Source: Actinomycetota bacterium (GTDB taxonomy: Bacteria; Actinomycetota; Thermoleophilia; Gaiellales; Gaiellaceae). From it: a DNA stretch of 52,014 bases. Below, piece after piece: positions 33,005 to 40,966 of this stretch. The notes beneath the pieces are model-generated. The model ran no database searches. It saw only the letters and a program-made list of their open reading frames with translations, and was not told where the DNA came from. The stretch spans positions 1 through 52,014 of the forward strand of contig JAIBJO010000020.1 of the NCBI GenBank assembly GCA_020029615.1, given 5' to 3'. Made by a program: the position numbers and the translations under genes. Numbering within the stretch: the first letter of the stretch is position 1; the number at the start of each line of letters is the position of its first letter.

Positions 33005-36000
33005 CGCTTTGCCAGCGCGAGGTCGCCGCCGACCGCAGCCACGGATACCGCAAGCGTCTCCCTCGCGATCCACTCCTCGTGTTCGAGGAGGTCCGCGTCC
33101 GCATCGGGAATCGTCAGCTCGATCCGGTCCGTCAACTCGAGACCTGCCTCCTTGCGCATCGTGTTCACGGTGTGGATCAGGTCGTACACCCGGCCGGCGC
33201 GCACGAGCTCGTCGTCGAGCTGGAGGTCGAGCGCAACCGTGAGCCCGTCCGACGCGGCGACCGCCCACCCCTCCTTGCCTTCACGCTCGACCAGCACCTC
33301 GTCACGCACGAGATCGTGTCCTGCGACGCGGATGCCGCCGTCCGGCAGCTCCTCGAAGTCCCCGGACTGGAGCGCCGCGCGGACGGCGCCGAGCTCCTTC
33401 CCGAGCTTCGGCCCGAGGAGCGGGAGGTTCGGCTTGACACGAAGCTCGCTGGCATCCACGTGGCCGAACGAGACCTCCCGGACGCGAAGCTCGTCCGCGA
33501 TTTCGTCCGCGTGGCCCTTCGCGAGCTGTGCACCCTCGACGACGAGCGCTCGCAAAGGCTGCCGCAGCTTGATTCCCGAGGTCGAGCGGGCCTGGCGGCC
33601 GAGCTCGACGACGCGGCGCAGCTCGGCGACCTCGGCGAGGAGGCTGGCGTCCGCATGGACCGGATCGGGCCACCCGGCGAGATGGACCGAGTCCGGGGCT
33701 CCGTCGCACGGCTCCGTGAGCACGCGCCAGAGGTGATCCGTGAGGAACGGCATGAGCGGTGCGACCACGCGAAGCCCCTGCACCAGGGCGAACCACAGCG
33801 TCCGCAGCGCGACGGGGTCGCCGTCCCAGAACCGGCGCCGTGACCGCCGGATGTACCAGTTGGAGACGTCGTCGATGAAGGCCTCGTACGCACGAACGAC
33901 GTCGACGGAGAGCCAGCTCTCGTAGCCGGCGGTGGCATCGGCGACGAGCGATCGAGTGCGCTCGACGAGCCAGCGGTCGAGCGACTCGAGCTGACCGCCC
34001 GGGCCGTCGTCGAGATCGGCCGAGTTCGGCTCCCAGCCCTCGATGTTCGCGTAGTCGACGAGGAACTTGCAGGAGTTCCAGAGCGTGAGCAGCTTCCGCT
34101 TGATCTCGTGCGCGGGTCCGAACCCGAACAGCAGGTTCTGGTTGGGCGGCTGCGCGCAGTACTGCCAGCGCATGACGTCGGCACCCATGCGCTCGAAGGC
34201 GTCCTGGGCGTCGATCATGTTCCCCCAGGAGCCGTGCATCTCGCGGCCGTGCTCGTCGAGCATCTTCTCGTAGCCGAGCACGCGTCGGTACGGGGCGCGG
34301 CCGGTCAGAGCGACCGACATGAAGTGCTGCGAGTAGAACCAGAGCCGGATCTGCTCGCGCATCTCGGACACCCAGTCCGCCGGGAACCACCGCTCCCAGT
34401 ACGCGTGGTCCGGGAGATCGGCCGTCGTCAGGCCTTTCGCGGCTCCCGTCGCGTAGCCCTCGACGACGTACTCGTCGCTCTGCCACCCCAGCGTCGAGAA
34501 CGGGACGATCCCCGCATCGAGCCACACGTCGCCGACCTCCAGGATCCTGTGCACCGTGTCGCCGCACGCTTCGCAGCGGATCGGTACCTCGTCGACCCAG
34601 GGCCGGCGGAGCTCCTCGAGCTGCTCCAGGCCCGAGACCGCTCGCTCCGACAGCTCGGCCTTCGAGCCGACGATGGTGACATGACCACACGAGCACTCGT
34701 AGATCGGCAGCGGGAGCCCGTAATAGCGACGACGCGAGATGTTCCAGTCGCCCATGTTGCGGAGCCAGTCGTCCATGCGCTTGCCCATGTACGCGGGCGT
34801 CCACTCCACCGTCGCATTCGCGTCGAGGAGCGGCTGACGGAGCTCGTCGACCGCGATCAACCAGTCGTCGGTGACGCGCCAGATGAGGGGCGTGTCGCAT
34901 CGCCAACAGTGCGGGTAGCGGTGCTCGTAGGTGCCGGCTTCGAGCAGGAATCCCGTCTCCGCGAGCCTGCCCACGATCTGATCCGCCGCGTCGGTGGTCG
35001 AGAGCCCGTGCAACCAGCCGTAGGAGTCGTAGAAGCGGCCTGCCTCGTCGACAGGAGCGAGGACCGGAAGGTCGTGGACCTGGCCGAGCTCGAAGTCCTC
35101 CTGCCCCGCGCCCGGGGCGATGTGGACGATGCCCGTCCCCTCTTCGAGCGAGACCTCGTCCCAGGGGATCACGCGGTGCTCGACCTCGGACGCCGGCGCG
35201 AGGTCGTCGAACGGGCCGCGATAGCGGAGACCGACGAGCTCGGAGCCCGGCACGATGCGGGCGAACGACTCCTCCGGGTACCGGGCGACCGCAACCCACT
35301 CGCCGTTCTCCCGCCGTCCGTACTCAGCGTCGGCCTTGACGGCGGCGGCGACGTTCGCCGGCAAGGTCCAGGGAGTCGTCGTCCAGACGACCAGTGACTC
35401 GCCGGGTGCGTCGACGAGCGGAAAGCGGACGAACAGCGAGGGATCGCTCCGCTCCTGGTAGACACCGGCCTGCGTCAGCTCGTGTTGCGAGATCGAGGTG
35501 CCGCAGCGCGGGCACCACTCCGTCGAGCGATGGCCCTTGTAGAGCATGCCCCGCGCCCCCATGAGCTTGAGGAAGCCCCAGATGTACTCGATGTTGGTGT
35601 CGGAGAACGTGAAGTAGTCGTTGCCCCAGTCCATCCACTGGCCGAGACGCTTCGAGCCTCGCGTGAGCTCCGTCGCCGACCAGACGACCTTCTCGCGGCA
35701 GCGCCGTGCGAACTCGGCGAGGCCGTACGCCTCGATGTCACGCTTGGAGTTGAGCCCCAGCTCGCGCTCGACGCCGACCTCGATCCAGAGCCCCTGGCAG
35801 TCGAATCCGTTCTGATAGCGCTGGTCGAAGCCCTGCGACGCCTTGTAGCGCTGGAAGACGTCCTTCAGGGTGCGACCCCACGCCGTGTGCACGGCGAGCG
35901 TCTTGTTGGCCGTGACCGGGCCGTCGATGAAGCTGAACGTCGGACCGCCGCGATTCAGGTCGCGCAGCGTCTCGAACGTCCCCTCAAGCTCCCAGGTCTC

Positions 36001-36060
36001 GAGGAGCTCGAGCTCGAGCGCATTGTGGTCGGGCTTGTCCGGGAGAGGTGAGAAGATCAC
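33001..36060 (-). CDS. ileS: Isoleucyl-tRNA synthetase with altered signature motifs
   Basis: 1019 residues from GTG 36060. Class I core, editing domain and anticodon-binding domain are all present: YQNGFDCQGLWIEVGVE, GLNSKRDIEAYGLAEF, MDWGNDYFTFSDTNIEYIWG, then LVVWTTTPWTLPANV and DVMRWQYCAQPPNQNLLFGF. Zinc knuckles occur (WCPRCGTS, IRCEACGD). The HIGH motif is replaced by AVHTAWGR (residues 56-63) and the KMSKS region reads EMHGSWGN, with Gly at the second Lys. Related actinobacterial IleRS enzymes, as I recall them, have GVHHAWGR and EMHKSWGN or a close variant, so this belongs to that clade but departs further. Identity as IleRS is firm. Confidence 0.93.
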   Translation of the reverse strand: MIFSPLPDKPDHNALELELLETWELEGTFETLRDLNRGGPTFSFIDGPVTANKTLAVHTAWGRTLKDVFQRYKASQGFDQRYQNGFDCQGLWIEVGVERELGLNSKRDIEAYGLAEFARRCREKVVWSATELTRGSKRLGQWMDWGNDYFTFSDTNIEYIWGFLKLMGARGMLYKGHRSTEWCPRCGTSISQHELTQAGVYQERSDPSLFVRFPLVDAPGESLVVWTTTPWTLPANVAAAVKADAEYGRRENGEWVAVARYPEESFARIVPGSELVGLRYRGPFDDLAPASEVEHRVIPWDEVSLEEGTGIVHIAPGAGQEDFELGQVHDLPVLAPVDEAGRFYDSYGWLHGLSTTDAADQIVGRLAETGFLLEAGTYEHRYPHCWRCDTPLIWRVTDDWLIAVDELRQPLLDANATVEWTPAYMGKRMDDWLRNMGDWNISRRRYYGLPLPIYECSCGHVTIVGSKAELSERAVSGLEQLEELRRPWVDEVPIRCEACGDTVHRILEVGDVWLDAGIVPFSTLGWQSDEYVVEGYATGAAKGLTTADLPDHAYWERWFPADWVSEMREQIRLWFYSQHFMSVALTGRAPYRRVLGYEKMLDEHGREMHGSWGNMIDAQDAFERMGADVMRWQYCAQPPNQNLLFGFGPAHEIKRKLLTLWNSCKFLVDYANIEGWEPNSADLDDGPGGQLESLDRWLVERTRSLVADATAGYESWLSVDVVRAYEAFIDDVSNWYIRRSRRRFWDGDPVALRTLWFALVQGLRVVAPLMPFLTDHLWRVLTEPCDGAPDSVHLAGWPDPVHADASLLAEVAELRRVVELGRQARSTSGIKLRQPLRALVVEGAQLAKGHADEIADELRVREVSFGHVDASELRVKPNLPLLGPKLGKELGAVRAALQSGDFEELPDGGIRVAGHDLVRDEVLVEREGKEGWAVAASDGLTVALDLQLDDELVRAGRVYDLIHTVNTMRKEAGLELTDRIELTIPDADADLLEHEEWIARETLAVSVAAVGGDLALAKR

Positions 36061-36149
36061 GCCTCGCCAGTCTAGGGAAGGGTTTCGGCGGCCCGGGCGT
36101 TCTCCCCTTAGCATTCCTAATACCTCGCAGAAAGGATCGAAACACTCAG

Positions 36150-36467
36150 ATGGCAATCAACGTGACAGAGGCGACCTTCGAGCAGGAAGTCCTGCAGAGC
36201 GAGACGCCGGTGATCGTGGACTTCTGGGCGGAGTGGTGCGGCCCGTGCCACGCCGTCGCTCCCGTGCTCGAGAAGATCGCCGAGGAGCGGAAGGACGAGG
36301 TCAAGCTCGTCAAGGTCAACATCGACGAGGAGCAGGGCCTTTCGATCAAGTACGGAGTCATGTCGATTCCCACGATGATCCTGTTCAAGCAGGGCGAGCC
36401 GGCCGCCGCAGCAGTGGGCGCGCAACCCAAGTCCGCACTCGAGCGCTCGCTCGGCCTGGCTGCGTAG
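36150..36467 (+). CDS. trxA: Thioredoxin
   Basis: 105 residues from ATG 36150, with GAAAGGA upstream. The fold is complete: VIVDFWAEWCGPCHAVAPVL with the active site WCGPC (next residue His in place of the usual Lys/Arg), LVKVNIDEEQGLSIKYGVM and the cis-proline SIPTMILFKQG. Cytoplasmic dithiol reductant for ribonucleotide reductase, methionine sulfoxide reductase and peroxiredoxins; it could serve the peroxiredoxin-like gene at 43077. The gene stands alone, divergent from ileS, with a long hairpin 90 bp past the stop. Confidence 0.96.
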   Translation: MAINVTEATFEQEVLQSETPVIVDFWAEWCGPCHAVAPVLEKIAEERKDEVKLVKVNIDEEQGLSIKYGVMSIPTMILFKQGEPAAAAVGAQPKSALERSLGLAA

Positions 36468-36556
36468 CCCGACGATCTTCCGTCCGAGCACGTAAGCTGT
36501 AACAGTTCGCTGTTTCCAGGAAGATTTCGTTCGAAGCTTCCCCCTCCCCCTCCCCT

Positions 36557-36586
36557 ACTGAAGGGCCAGTTCGCTGGCCCTTCAGT
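36557..36586. terminator. 13-bp perfect hairpin with TTCG loop between convergent genes
   Basis: ACTGAAGGGCCAG, TTCG, CTGGCCCTTCAGT: a perfect stem with an extra-stable tetraloop, between the thioredoxin gene and the NUDIX gene, whose stop lies inside the hairpin. No T tract follows on either strand, so termination could be Rho-assisted. Confidence 0.65.
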
Positions 36587-37106
36587 GCGTCTGCGGTCGA
36601 TTGGCCGCCCAGGCGTGCAGACAGGGACTGAGCCAGCGAAATGCCAGCTCGCCGTCTCCCGGGAGCGCTTCGGCGGCGAACCACCGAAGCTCGGACACAT
36701 CGTCGGCGGGATTCGGCTCGCCACCGACGATTCTCGACTCCCATACGAGGCTGAGGATCGCCGGTGCGGAGGGGCCGTCGCCGTAGCGGTCGTTGAACAT
36801 CCCGACGAAGTCACCTATCTCGATCGTCAGGCCCGTCTCCTCGCGTAGCTCCCGTCGCAGGCCGCTTTCCGGCTCCTCGGCCTCCTCGAGGAAGCCGCCA
36901 GGGGTGTCCCAGAGCCCGGCATCGGGCTGGTGGGCACGGCGCGCGAGCAAGACGCGACGTTGGGCGTCGACGACGAGCGCGGCGACCGCTACGACCGTGT
37001 TGGCGAAGCCGACGAAGTCGCACGCCTCGCAATCGACGCGACCGTCGTGGTGAGTGACAGCGGATGCGCAGCGCGGGCAGTAGCGCCAGCCGGTCAGGAC
37101 ACCCAC
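36582..37106 (-). CDS. NUDIX hydrolase with N-terminal zinc ribbon
   Basis: 174 residues. The N-terminal knuckles YCPRC and CEACDFVGF form a zinc ribbon as in NudC-like and ADP-ribose-type proteins. The Nudix box is complete: PGGFLEEAEEPESGLRRELR, EETGL, matching GX5EX7REUXEEXGU. The enzyme hydrolyses a nucleoside diphosphate linked to another group, probably in housecleaning or NADH metabolism; the exact substrate is not determinable. It is divergent from the cyclic-nucleotide-binding gene with about 17 bp between starts. Confidence 0.9.
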   Translation of the reverse strand: MGVLTGWRYCPRCASAVTHHDGRVDCEACDFVGFANTVVAVAALVVDAQRRVLLARRAHQPDAGLWDTPGGFLEEAEEPESGLRRELREETGLTIEIGDFVGMFNDRYGDGPSAPAILSLVWESRIVGGEPNPADDVSELRWFAAEALPGDGELAFRWLSPCLHAWAANRPQTH

Positions 37107-37123
37107 GTGGGTACCGTACCGCC

Positions 37124-37498
37124 GTGTCTCCGCGACACGTGCCGGCTTCCGTGACCGAGCTCGCGCGCATCGGCCTGTTCGCCGACCTCTCCGGCGAGAC
37201 TCTCGGAAAGCTCGCCGATCGCATGGACCGCGAGGAGGTCACCCCCGGCACGGTGCTCATCTTGGAGGGTGAGCCCGGCGATCGCTTCTTCGTCCTCCTC
37301 TCGGGGCTGGCCGGTGTTACTCAACACACGCTCGGTGAACGGCAGATTCTCAAGGCTGGCGAGTTCTTCGGCGAGGTCGCGCTAGCGATGCACGTCCCGC
37401 GCACGGCGACGGTGACGGCCATGACGCCGTGCGTGGTCGCGAGCTGCGACGAGGCGACGTTCGACGAGCTCGTACGCCCCCTGTTCGCCGACGACTGA
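37124..37498 (+). CDS. Cyclic-nucleotide-binding domain protein
   Basis: About 124 residues from GTG 37124; GTG 37139 or 37151 are also possible, since the conserved part begins TELARIGLFADLSGETLGKL. The beta-roll follows (GTVLILEGEPGDRFFVLLSG) with the phosphate-binding-cassette-like AGEFFGEVALAM and VPRTATVTAMTPC. The usual Arg-Thr-Ala pair is present (PRTATV). There is no HTH or enzyme domain, so it is a lone sensory module that may bind cAMP and act through a partner. A perfect hairpin follows immediately after the stop. Confidence 0.85.
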   Translation: MSPRHVPASVTELARIGLFADLSGETLGKLADRMDREEVTPGTVLILEGEPGDRFFVLLSGLAGVTQHTLGERQILKAGEFFGEVALAMHVPRTATVTAMTPCVVASCDEATFDELVRPLFADD

Positions 37499-37501
37499 GT
37501 A

Positions 37502-37531
37502 CCCGGTGCCTGGCTGAAGCCAGGCACCGGG
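37502..37531. terminator. 13-bp perfect hairpin after the cyclic-nucleotide-binding gene
   Basis: CCCGGTGCCTGGC, TGAA, GCCAGGCACCGGG starts 3 bp after the TGA stop. The stem is perfect and the loop is four bases. There is no T tract. It may end transcription or protect the mRNA 3' end. Confidence 0.6.
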
Positions 37532-37573
37532 CGGTCACCGGGCGGACGAACGGCGTGGCGAGACGCTGAAGCG

Positions 37574-37645
37574 CCTCGCCAGATCCCTGGTGCGTGGCCT
37601 CGCGAGATCCCTGGTGCGTGGCCTCGCCAGATCCCTGGTGCGTGG
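37574..37645. repeat. Three tandem 24-bp direct repeats
   Basis: CCTCGCCAGATCCCTGGTGC plus GTGG repeats three times without spacers (37574, 37598, 37622); the middle copy differs by one base (CGCGAG). Between the cyclic-nucleotide-binding gene and the serine-hydrolase gene. No coding function is evident. Confidence 0.85.
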
Positions 37646-37667
37646 CTTTAGCCGCGCACCCAGCCGT

Positions 37668-38474
37668 TCATGAGCCCAGCTCGTCCAGGACGGCGTCCGA
37701 GAACCGCGGCCACGCGTCCTTCGCCCAGTCGTCGAACTCGCGCGTCGTCAGAGCCGCGCAGACGACGCCCGCATCAGAGTCGACCCAGAGGAACGTCCCT
37801 GATCCGCCGAAGTGGCCGAAGGCCCGTGGCGACGCCCTCGCTCCCATCCACGAGGGCGGCGACGTGTTGAGTTGCACGCCGAGCCCCCAGTCAAGCGGGT
37901 CGAAACGGCCGTAGTCAGGGAGAACTCCGGAGAGACCGGAAAACTGCGGGCTGACCATCTCGTCGCGAGTCTCTTCGGCGACCAGGCGAGGGGCTAGAAG
38001 CTCACGTCCGAACGTGAGGACGTCCTCGAGCGAGCCATGCATGCCGGCGCCTGGGTCTCCCTCCGGGTCGAGTGCGACGCCGAGCGGATGGCAGACGGCC
38101 TCTCGGACGTATGCGGTGAACGGCATCTCCGCCCGCTCGGCAAGATGCTCGGCGAGCACACGAAACGCGGCGTTCGAGTAGATGCGTCGCTGCCCAGGTC
38201 GTGCGATCGGCTGCGTGCCTTCGAAAGGGAGGCCACTCGTGTGGGCCAGCAGATGGCGCACCGTCGAGCCGGGCGGCCCGGCGAGCTCGTCGAGGCCGAC
38301 CACTCCCTCCTCGGCCGCAACCAGGATCGCGACGGCGACCACCGGCTTCGACACCGAGGCGAGACGCACGGGTCGCAACGCGTCGCCCCGCGTGAGGACG
38401 TCCCCGGAGGGATCGATCACCCCGGCGGCGGCGAACTCGACCGGCCAGTGGTCGATCTGGCGAAGTGCCTGCAC
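37668..38474 (-). CDS. Beta-lactamase-related serine hydrolase (class C type)
   Basis: 268 residues from GTG 38474. SVSK (nucleophile Ser and Lys of SxxK) lies near residue 41, the YxN motif is YSN in RIYSNAAFRVLAEHL, and FGHFGGSGTF supplies the third motif. No signal peptide is visible, so it is cytoplasmic. The short length matches esterase/peptidase-like members of Pfam beta-lactamase, not antibiotic-resistance enzymes. It is divergent from the RidA gene with 22 bp between starts. The substrate is unknown; D-amino-acid peptide or ester hydrolysis is usual for this fold. Confidence 0.85.
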   Translation of the reverse strand: MQALRQIDHWPVEFAAAGVIDPSGDVLTRGDALRPVRLASVSKPVVAVAILVAAEEGVVGLDELAGPPGSTVRHLLAHTSGLPFEGTQPIARPGQRRIYSNAAFRVLAEHLAERAEMPFTAYVREAVCHPLGVALDPEGDPGAGMHGSLEDVLTFGRELLAPRLVAEETRDEMVSPQFSGLSGVLPDYGRFDPLDWGLGVQLNTSPPSWMGARASPRAFGHFGGSGTFLWVDSDAGVVCAALTTREFDDWAKDAWPRFSDAVLDELGS

Positions 38475-38496
38475 GCGCGGCGATACTAGTCACAGC

Positions 38497-38877
38497 ATGG
38501 AACGCCGGAACATCTCCGGAACGGGCGCGTACGAGCCGGTCGTCGGCTACTCGCGCGCCGTCGTCGCAGGGGATCGTGTGCACGTTTCCGGCACCGCAGC
38601 GAATCCCGCCGACGGCTCACCTCCGCCCGAGGACATCTACGACCAGACGCTCGTCTGCCTCGAGCTCATCGGCACCGCGCTCGAAAGAGCAGGAACGCGC
38701 CTCGAGCACGTCGTGCGCACCCGCGTCTACCTGACGAACGCCGACGACTTCGACGGCTTCGCGCGGGCCCACGCCGAGATCTTCGGCGGCGTGCGCCCGG
38801 CCAACACGACCGTGCTCGCCGGCCTCTTCGACCCGCGCTGGAAGGTCGAGATCGAGGTCGAGGCGGTCCTCCCATGA
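38497..38877 (+). CDS. RidA-family enamine/imine deaminase-like protein
   Basis: 126 residues from ATG 38497. RVHVSGTAANPADG, LELIGTALERAGTRLEHVVR, RVYLTNADDFDGF and VEIEVEAVLP follow the RidA (YjgF/YER057c/UK114) order. R in the RTRVYL strand matches the conserved substrate-carboxylate Arg region. Members scavenge reactive 2-aminoacrylate-type enamines; many subfamilies have other roles. It is translationally coupled to the YbdK-type ligase (ATGA overlap), an association I recall from other actinobacteria only vaguely. A second RidA-like protein is encoded at 44482. Confidence 0.85.
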   Translation: MERRNISGTGAYEPVVGYSRAVVAGDRVHVSGTAANPADGSPPPEDIYDQTLVCLELIGTALERAGTRLEHVVRTRVYLTNADDFDGFARAHAEIFGGVRPANTTVLAGLFDPRWKVEIEVEAVLP

Positions 38878-40076
38878 CGGGGAAGCAGGCGTTCCCGTCC
38901 TCGATCACCGGCAACGGCTCGGCGCCGGCCGGCAGCGTCCTCGACCACAAGTTCGGCTCGGGCGACCCCTACACGCTCGGCGTGGAGGAGGAGTACCAGC
39001 TCCTCGACCCGGAGTCGTTCGACCTCGTCCAGCACATCGACACCATGCTCGCAGCGGTGACCGGGCATGAGCTCGAGGCGCAGATCAACGCCGAGCTCAT
39101 GCAGTCGGTGCTCGAGGTCGCCACGCCGGTCTGCCTTACCGCAGGCGACCTCATGCGCTGGCTGACGACGCTCCGCGGATACGTGACAGAGATCGCGCGC
39201 GAGCAGTCGACGCGTGTCGGCTCCGCCGGAACGCATCCCTTCAGCCTCTTCGAGCGGCAGCGGATCACCGCGAAGGATCGTTACCGCGCGCTGATCGACC
39301 AGCTCCAGTACGTTGCCCGGCGCGAGCTGATCTTCGGGATGCACGTGCATGTCGCGGTCGACGACCCGGAGAAGGCGATCCAGGTCGTGAACGGGCTGCT
39401 CCCGCACCTCGCGCCGCTGCTCGCCCTGTCGGCGAGCTCGCCCTTCTGGCGCGGGGAGGCGACCGGGCTCGCATCGAGCCGGCAGATGGTCTTCTCGGCG
39501 TTCCCCCGCTCCGGCCCGCCACCGCGGTTCCGCGACTACGAGGACTACGCCGCGCTCGTCGGACAGCTCGAGCACTCCGGTTGCATCGCGGACTACACCC
39601 ACATCTGGTGGGACATCCGCCTCCATCCGCGGCTCGGGACGATCGAGATCCGGATCTGCGACGCCGTTACCCGCGTCGAAGACGCGGTCGCGATCGCCGC
39701 GTACTGCCAGGCGCTCGTCAAGCAGCTCTGCGAGCAGCACGAGGCGGGTCAGGAGATCCCCTCGTATCACCGGATCCTCACGAGCGAGAACAAGTGGCTC
39801 GCAGCACGCTACGGGCTCGAGGCGCCGGTCATGGACCTCGCGATCGGGAGCCGGAACCGGGTGCCGGTCGCCAGGCTCATCCGGCGAACCGTCAACGAGC
39901 TGCGACCACATGCTCGCGAGCTCGGCTCCGAGCGGGAGCTCGACGGCGTGCTCGCGATTCTCGGCCGCGGCTCGTCCTCCGATCGCCAGCTTCGGATCTA
40001 CAACGCGAACCGCGACATCGTGGCGGTAGCCCGCGAGATCGCGGACGCGACCGAGGCACTCCCCGTTTCCGTCTAG
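38874..40076 (+). CDS. YbdK-type carboxylate-amine ligase (GCS2 family)
   Basis: 400 residues. YTLGVEEEYQLLDPES is the N-terminal signature of the glutamate-cysteine-ligase type 2 family; NAELMQSVLEVATPVC, FGMHVHVAVDDPEKAI, HIWWDIRLHPRLGTIEIRIC and ARYGLEAPVMD complete it. The enzyme links a carboxylate to an amine with ATP, classically glutamate to cysteine with weak activity. The stop TAG (40074-40076) lies in a CTAG (40073-40076) at the left border of a mobile element; the terminal inverted repeat begins on the next base. Coupled to RidA upstream by ATGA. Confidence 0.93.
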   Translation: MTGKQAFPSSITGNGSAPAGSVLDHKFGSGDPYTLGVEEEYQLLDPESFDLVQHIDTMLAAVTGHELEAQINAELMQSVLEVATPVCLTAGDLMRWLTTLRGYVTEIAREQSTRVGSAGTHPFSLFERQRITAKDRYRALIDQLQYVARRELIFGMHVHVAVDDPEKAIQVVNGLLPHLAPLLALSASSPFWRGEATGLASSRQMVFSAFPRSGPPPRFRDYEDYAALVGQLEHSGCIADYTHIWWDIRLHPRLGTIEIRICDAVTRVEDAVAIAAYCQALVKQLCEQHEAGQEIPSYHRILTSENKWLAARYGLEAPVMDLAIGSRNRVPVARLIRRTVNELRPHARELGSERELDGVLAILGRGSSSDRQLRIYNANRDIVAVAREIADATEALPVSV

Positions 40077-40878
40077 AGGCTTGATGTGAAACTCATTGCG
40101 TCTCGTGGCGTCTGAGGCCCTCCACGCTCAGCGCGAGGTCGGGTCAGAGCGGCATCGTCAAAGATGTCGCCGCTTATCGTGGTGATTGACACAAGATGGC
40201 CAGCCTGACACGTTGCCGCAGGTGAAGTCCGCGCTACTGACCACCACGGGACTGCTCCTTTCGACGGCTGCCCTAGCGACGGGGTGCGGGGGCGGCGGTA
40301 GCGACACGATGCGAGCGACCCTCACGGACGACGGCTGCGCGTACGAGGGCGACACGACGCCTGCGCCGGGACTCCACACCATCGAGGTCGAGAACAAGAC
40401 GTCTCACCTCGCCGGGTTCCGGATGTGGAAACTCGCCCGTGGGAAGAGCGCCGAGGATGTCCAGCACGCCTACACGCAGGCGTTGGCCTACTCCAAGCGA
40501 CCGCGTGCTCGATTAGGACCGGCTCAAGCTGTCTTCGTCGCGGCGACAAGCCGGGGAGGCAGCGTCGCCCGTGTCTATGCGCCCCCCGACGCCGCACCCT
40601 TCTATGGCTTCGGCGGCCAGGTCGACCCAGAGGCAACGAGTGAACTGGCTCTCAATGTTCCGGACCCTCGCGACCGGCCCGTCGCCGACCTGTGGAAGTA
40701 CAGCGGCAGGTTCGTGATCGTCTGCTTTGCATCCTTGTTCGACACACGAACGTCATCGTCGCCGTTCCTTTCTCCGAGCGCGGTCTACGTAGCGACCGAA
40801 CTCGACGTTCGCTAGCCCTCTTTCGCCACGCTCAGTGGCGTCTCAGGCCAGAACGCTGCCGAGTTTCACATCAAGCCT
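40077..40878. mobile_element. 802-bp element with perfect 18-bp terminal inverted repeats
   Basis: The left end is AGGCTTGATGTGAAACTC (40077-40094) and the right end is its exact reverse complement (40861-40878). Both are flanked by CTAG (40073-40076 and 40879-40882), the target duplication used by IS5-type elements. No transposase lies inside; the only gene is a lipoprotein. Further half-matching repeats occur inward of each end (GGCGTCTGAGGCC at left, GGCGTCTCAGGCC at right). Best read as a non-autonomous passenger-carrying element. A copy of its terminus also occurs at 107-122. Confidence 0.7.
40222..40815 (+). CDS. Lipoprotein of unknown function carried by the 802-bp element
   Basis: 197 residues from GTG 40222; TTG 40213 or 40186 are alternative starts. 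A short signal sequence ends in the lipobox LATGC, followed by a glycine linker (GGGGS). The mature part starts with MRATLTDDGCAYEGDTTPAP and PGLHTIEVENKTSHLAGFRM, a beta-rich pattern that suggests a cupredoxin-like or immunoglobulin-like domain, then a mixed region ending in VYVATELDVR. Such domains are seen in secreted actinobacterial lipoproteins of unknown role. The gene lies completely inside the inverted-repeat element, so it may move with it. I do not recognise the family. Confidence 0.7.
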   Translation: MKSALLTTTGLLLSTAALATGCGGGGSDTMRATLTDDGCAYEGDTTPAPGLHTIEVENKTSHLAGFRMWKLARGKSAEDVQHAYTQALAYSKRPRARLGPAQAVFVAATSRGGSVARVYAPPDAAPFYGFGGQVDPEATSELALNVPDPRDRPVADLWKYSGRFVIVCFASLFDTRTSSSPFLSPSAVYVATELDVR

Positions 40879-40966
40879 CTAGGAGAGATTGGCGAAACGC
40901 CGTAGGCCAATAGGCGTGGGAGTTCGCTGGTCGTGTTTCTGCATCGATACCCCTCTATCGGCGTAG

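Noticed and set aside
31222-33843. Plus-strand frame of 873 residues through EamA and IspH
   Set aside because: It is in the wrong frame for both; EamA and IspH have clear motifs and start signals in the other frame.
33302-35299. 665-residue frame antiparallel or parallel to IleRS
   Set aside because: Out-of-frame reading of ileS; low-complexity Arg/Ala-rich sequence without motifs.
37574-37645. Possible CRISPR remnant
   Set aside because: Three 24-mers are directly joined with no spacers, so it is simple tandem duplication.
40964-40966. TAG before the transposase frame as a recoded (pyrrolysine-type or read-through) codon
   Set aside because: The sequence upstream of TAG does not look like a transposase N-terminus, so deletion explains it better.
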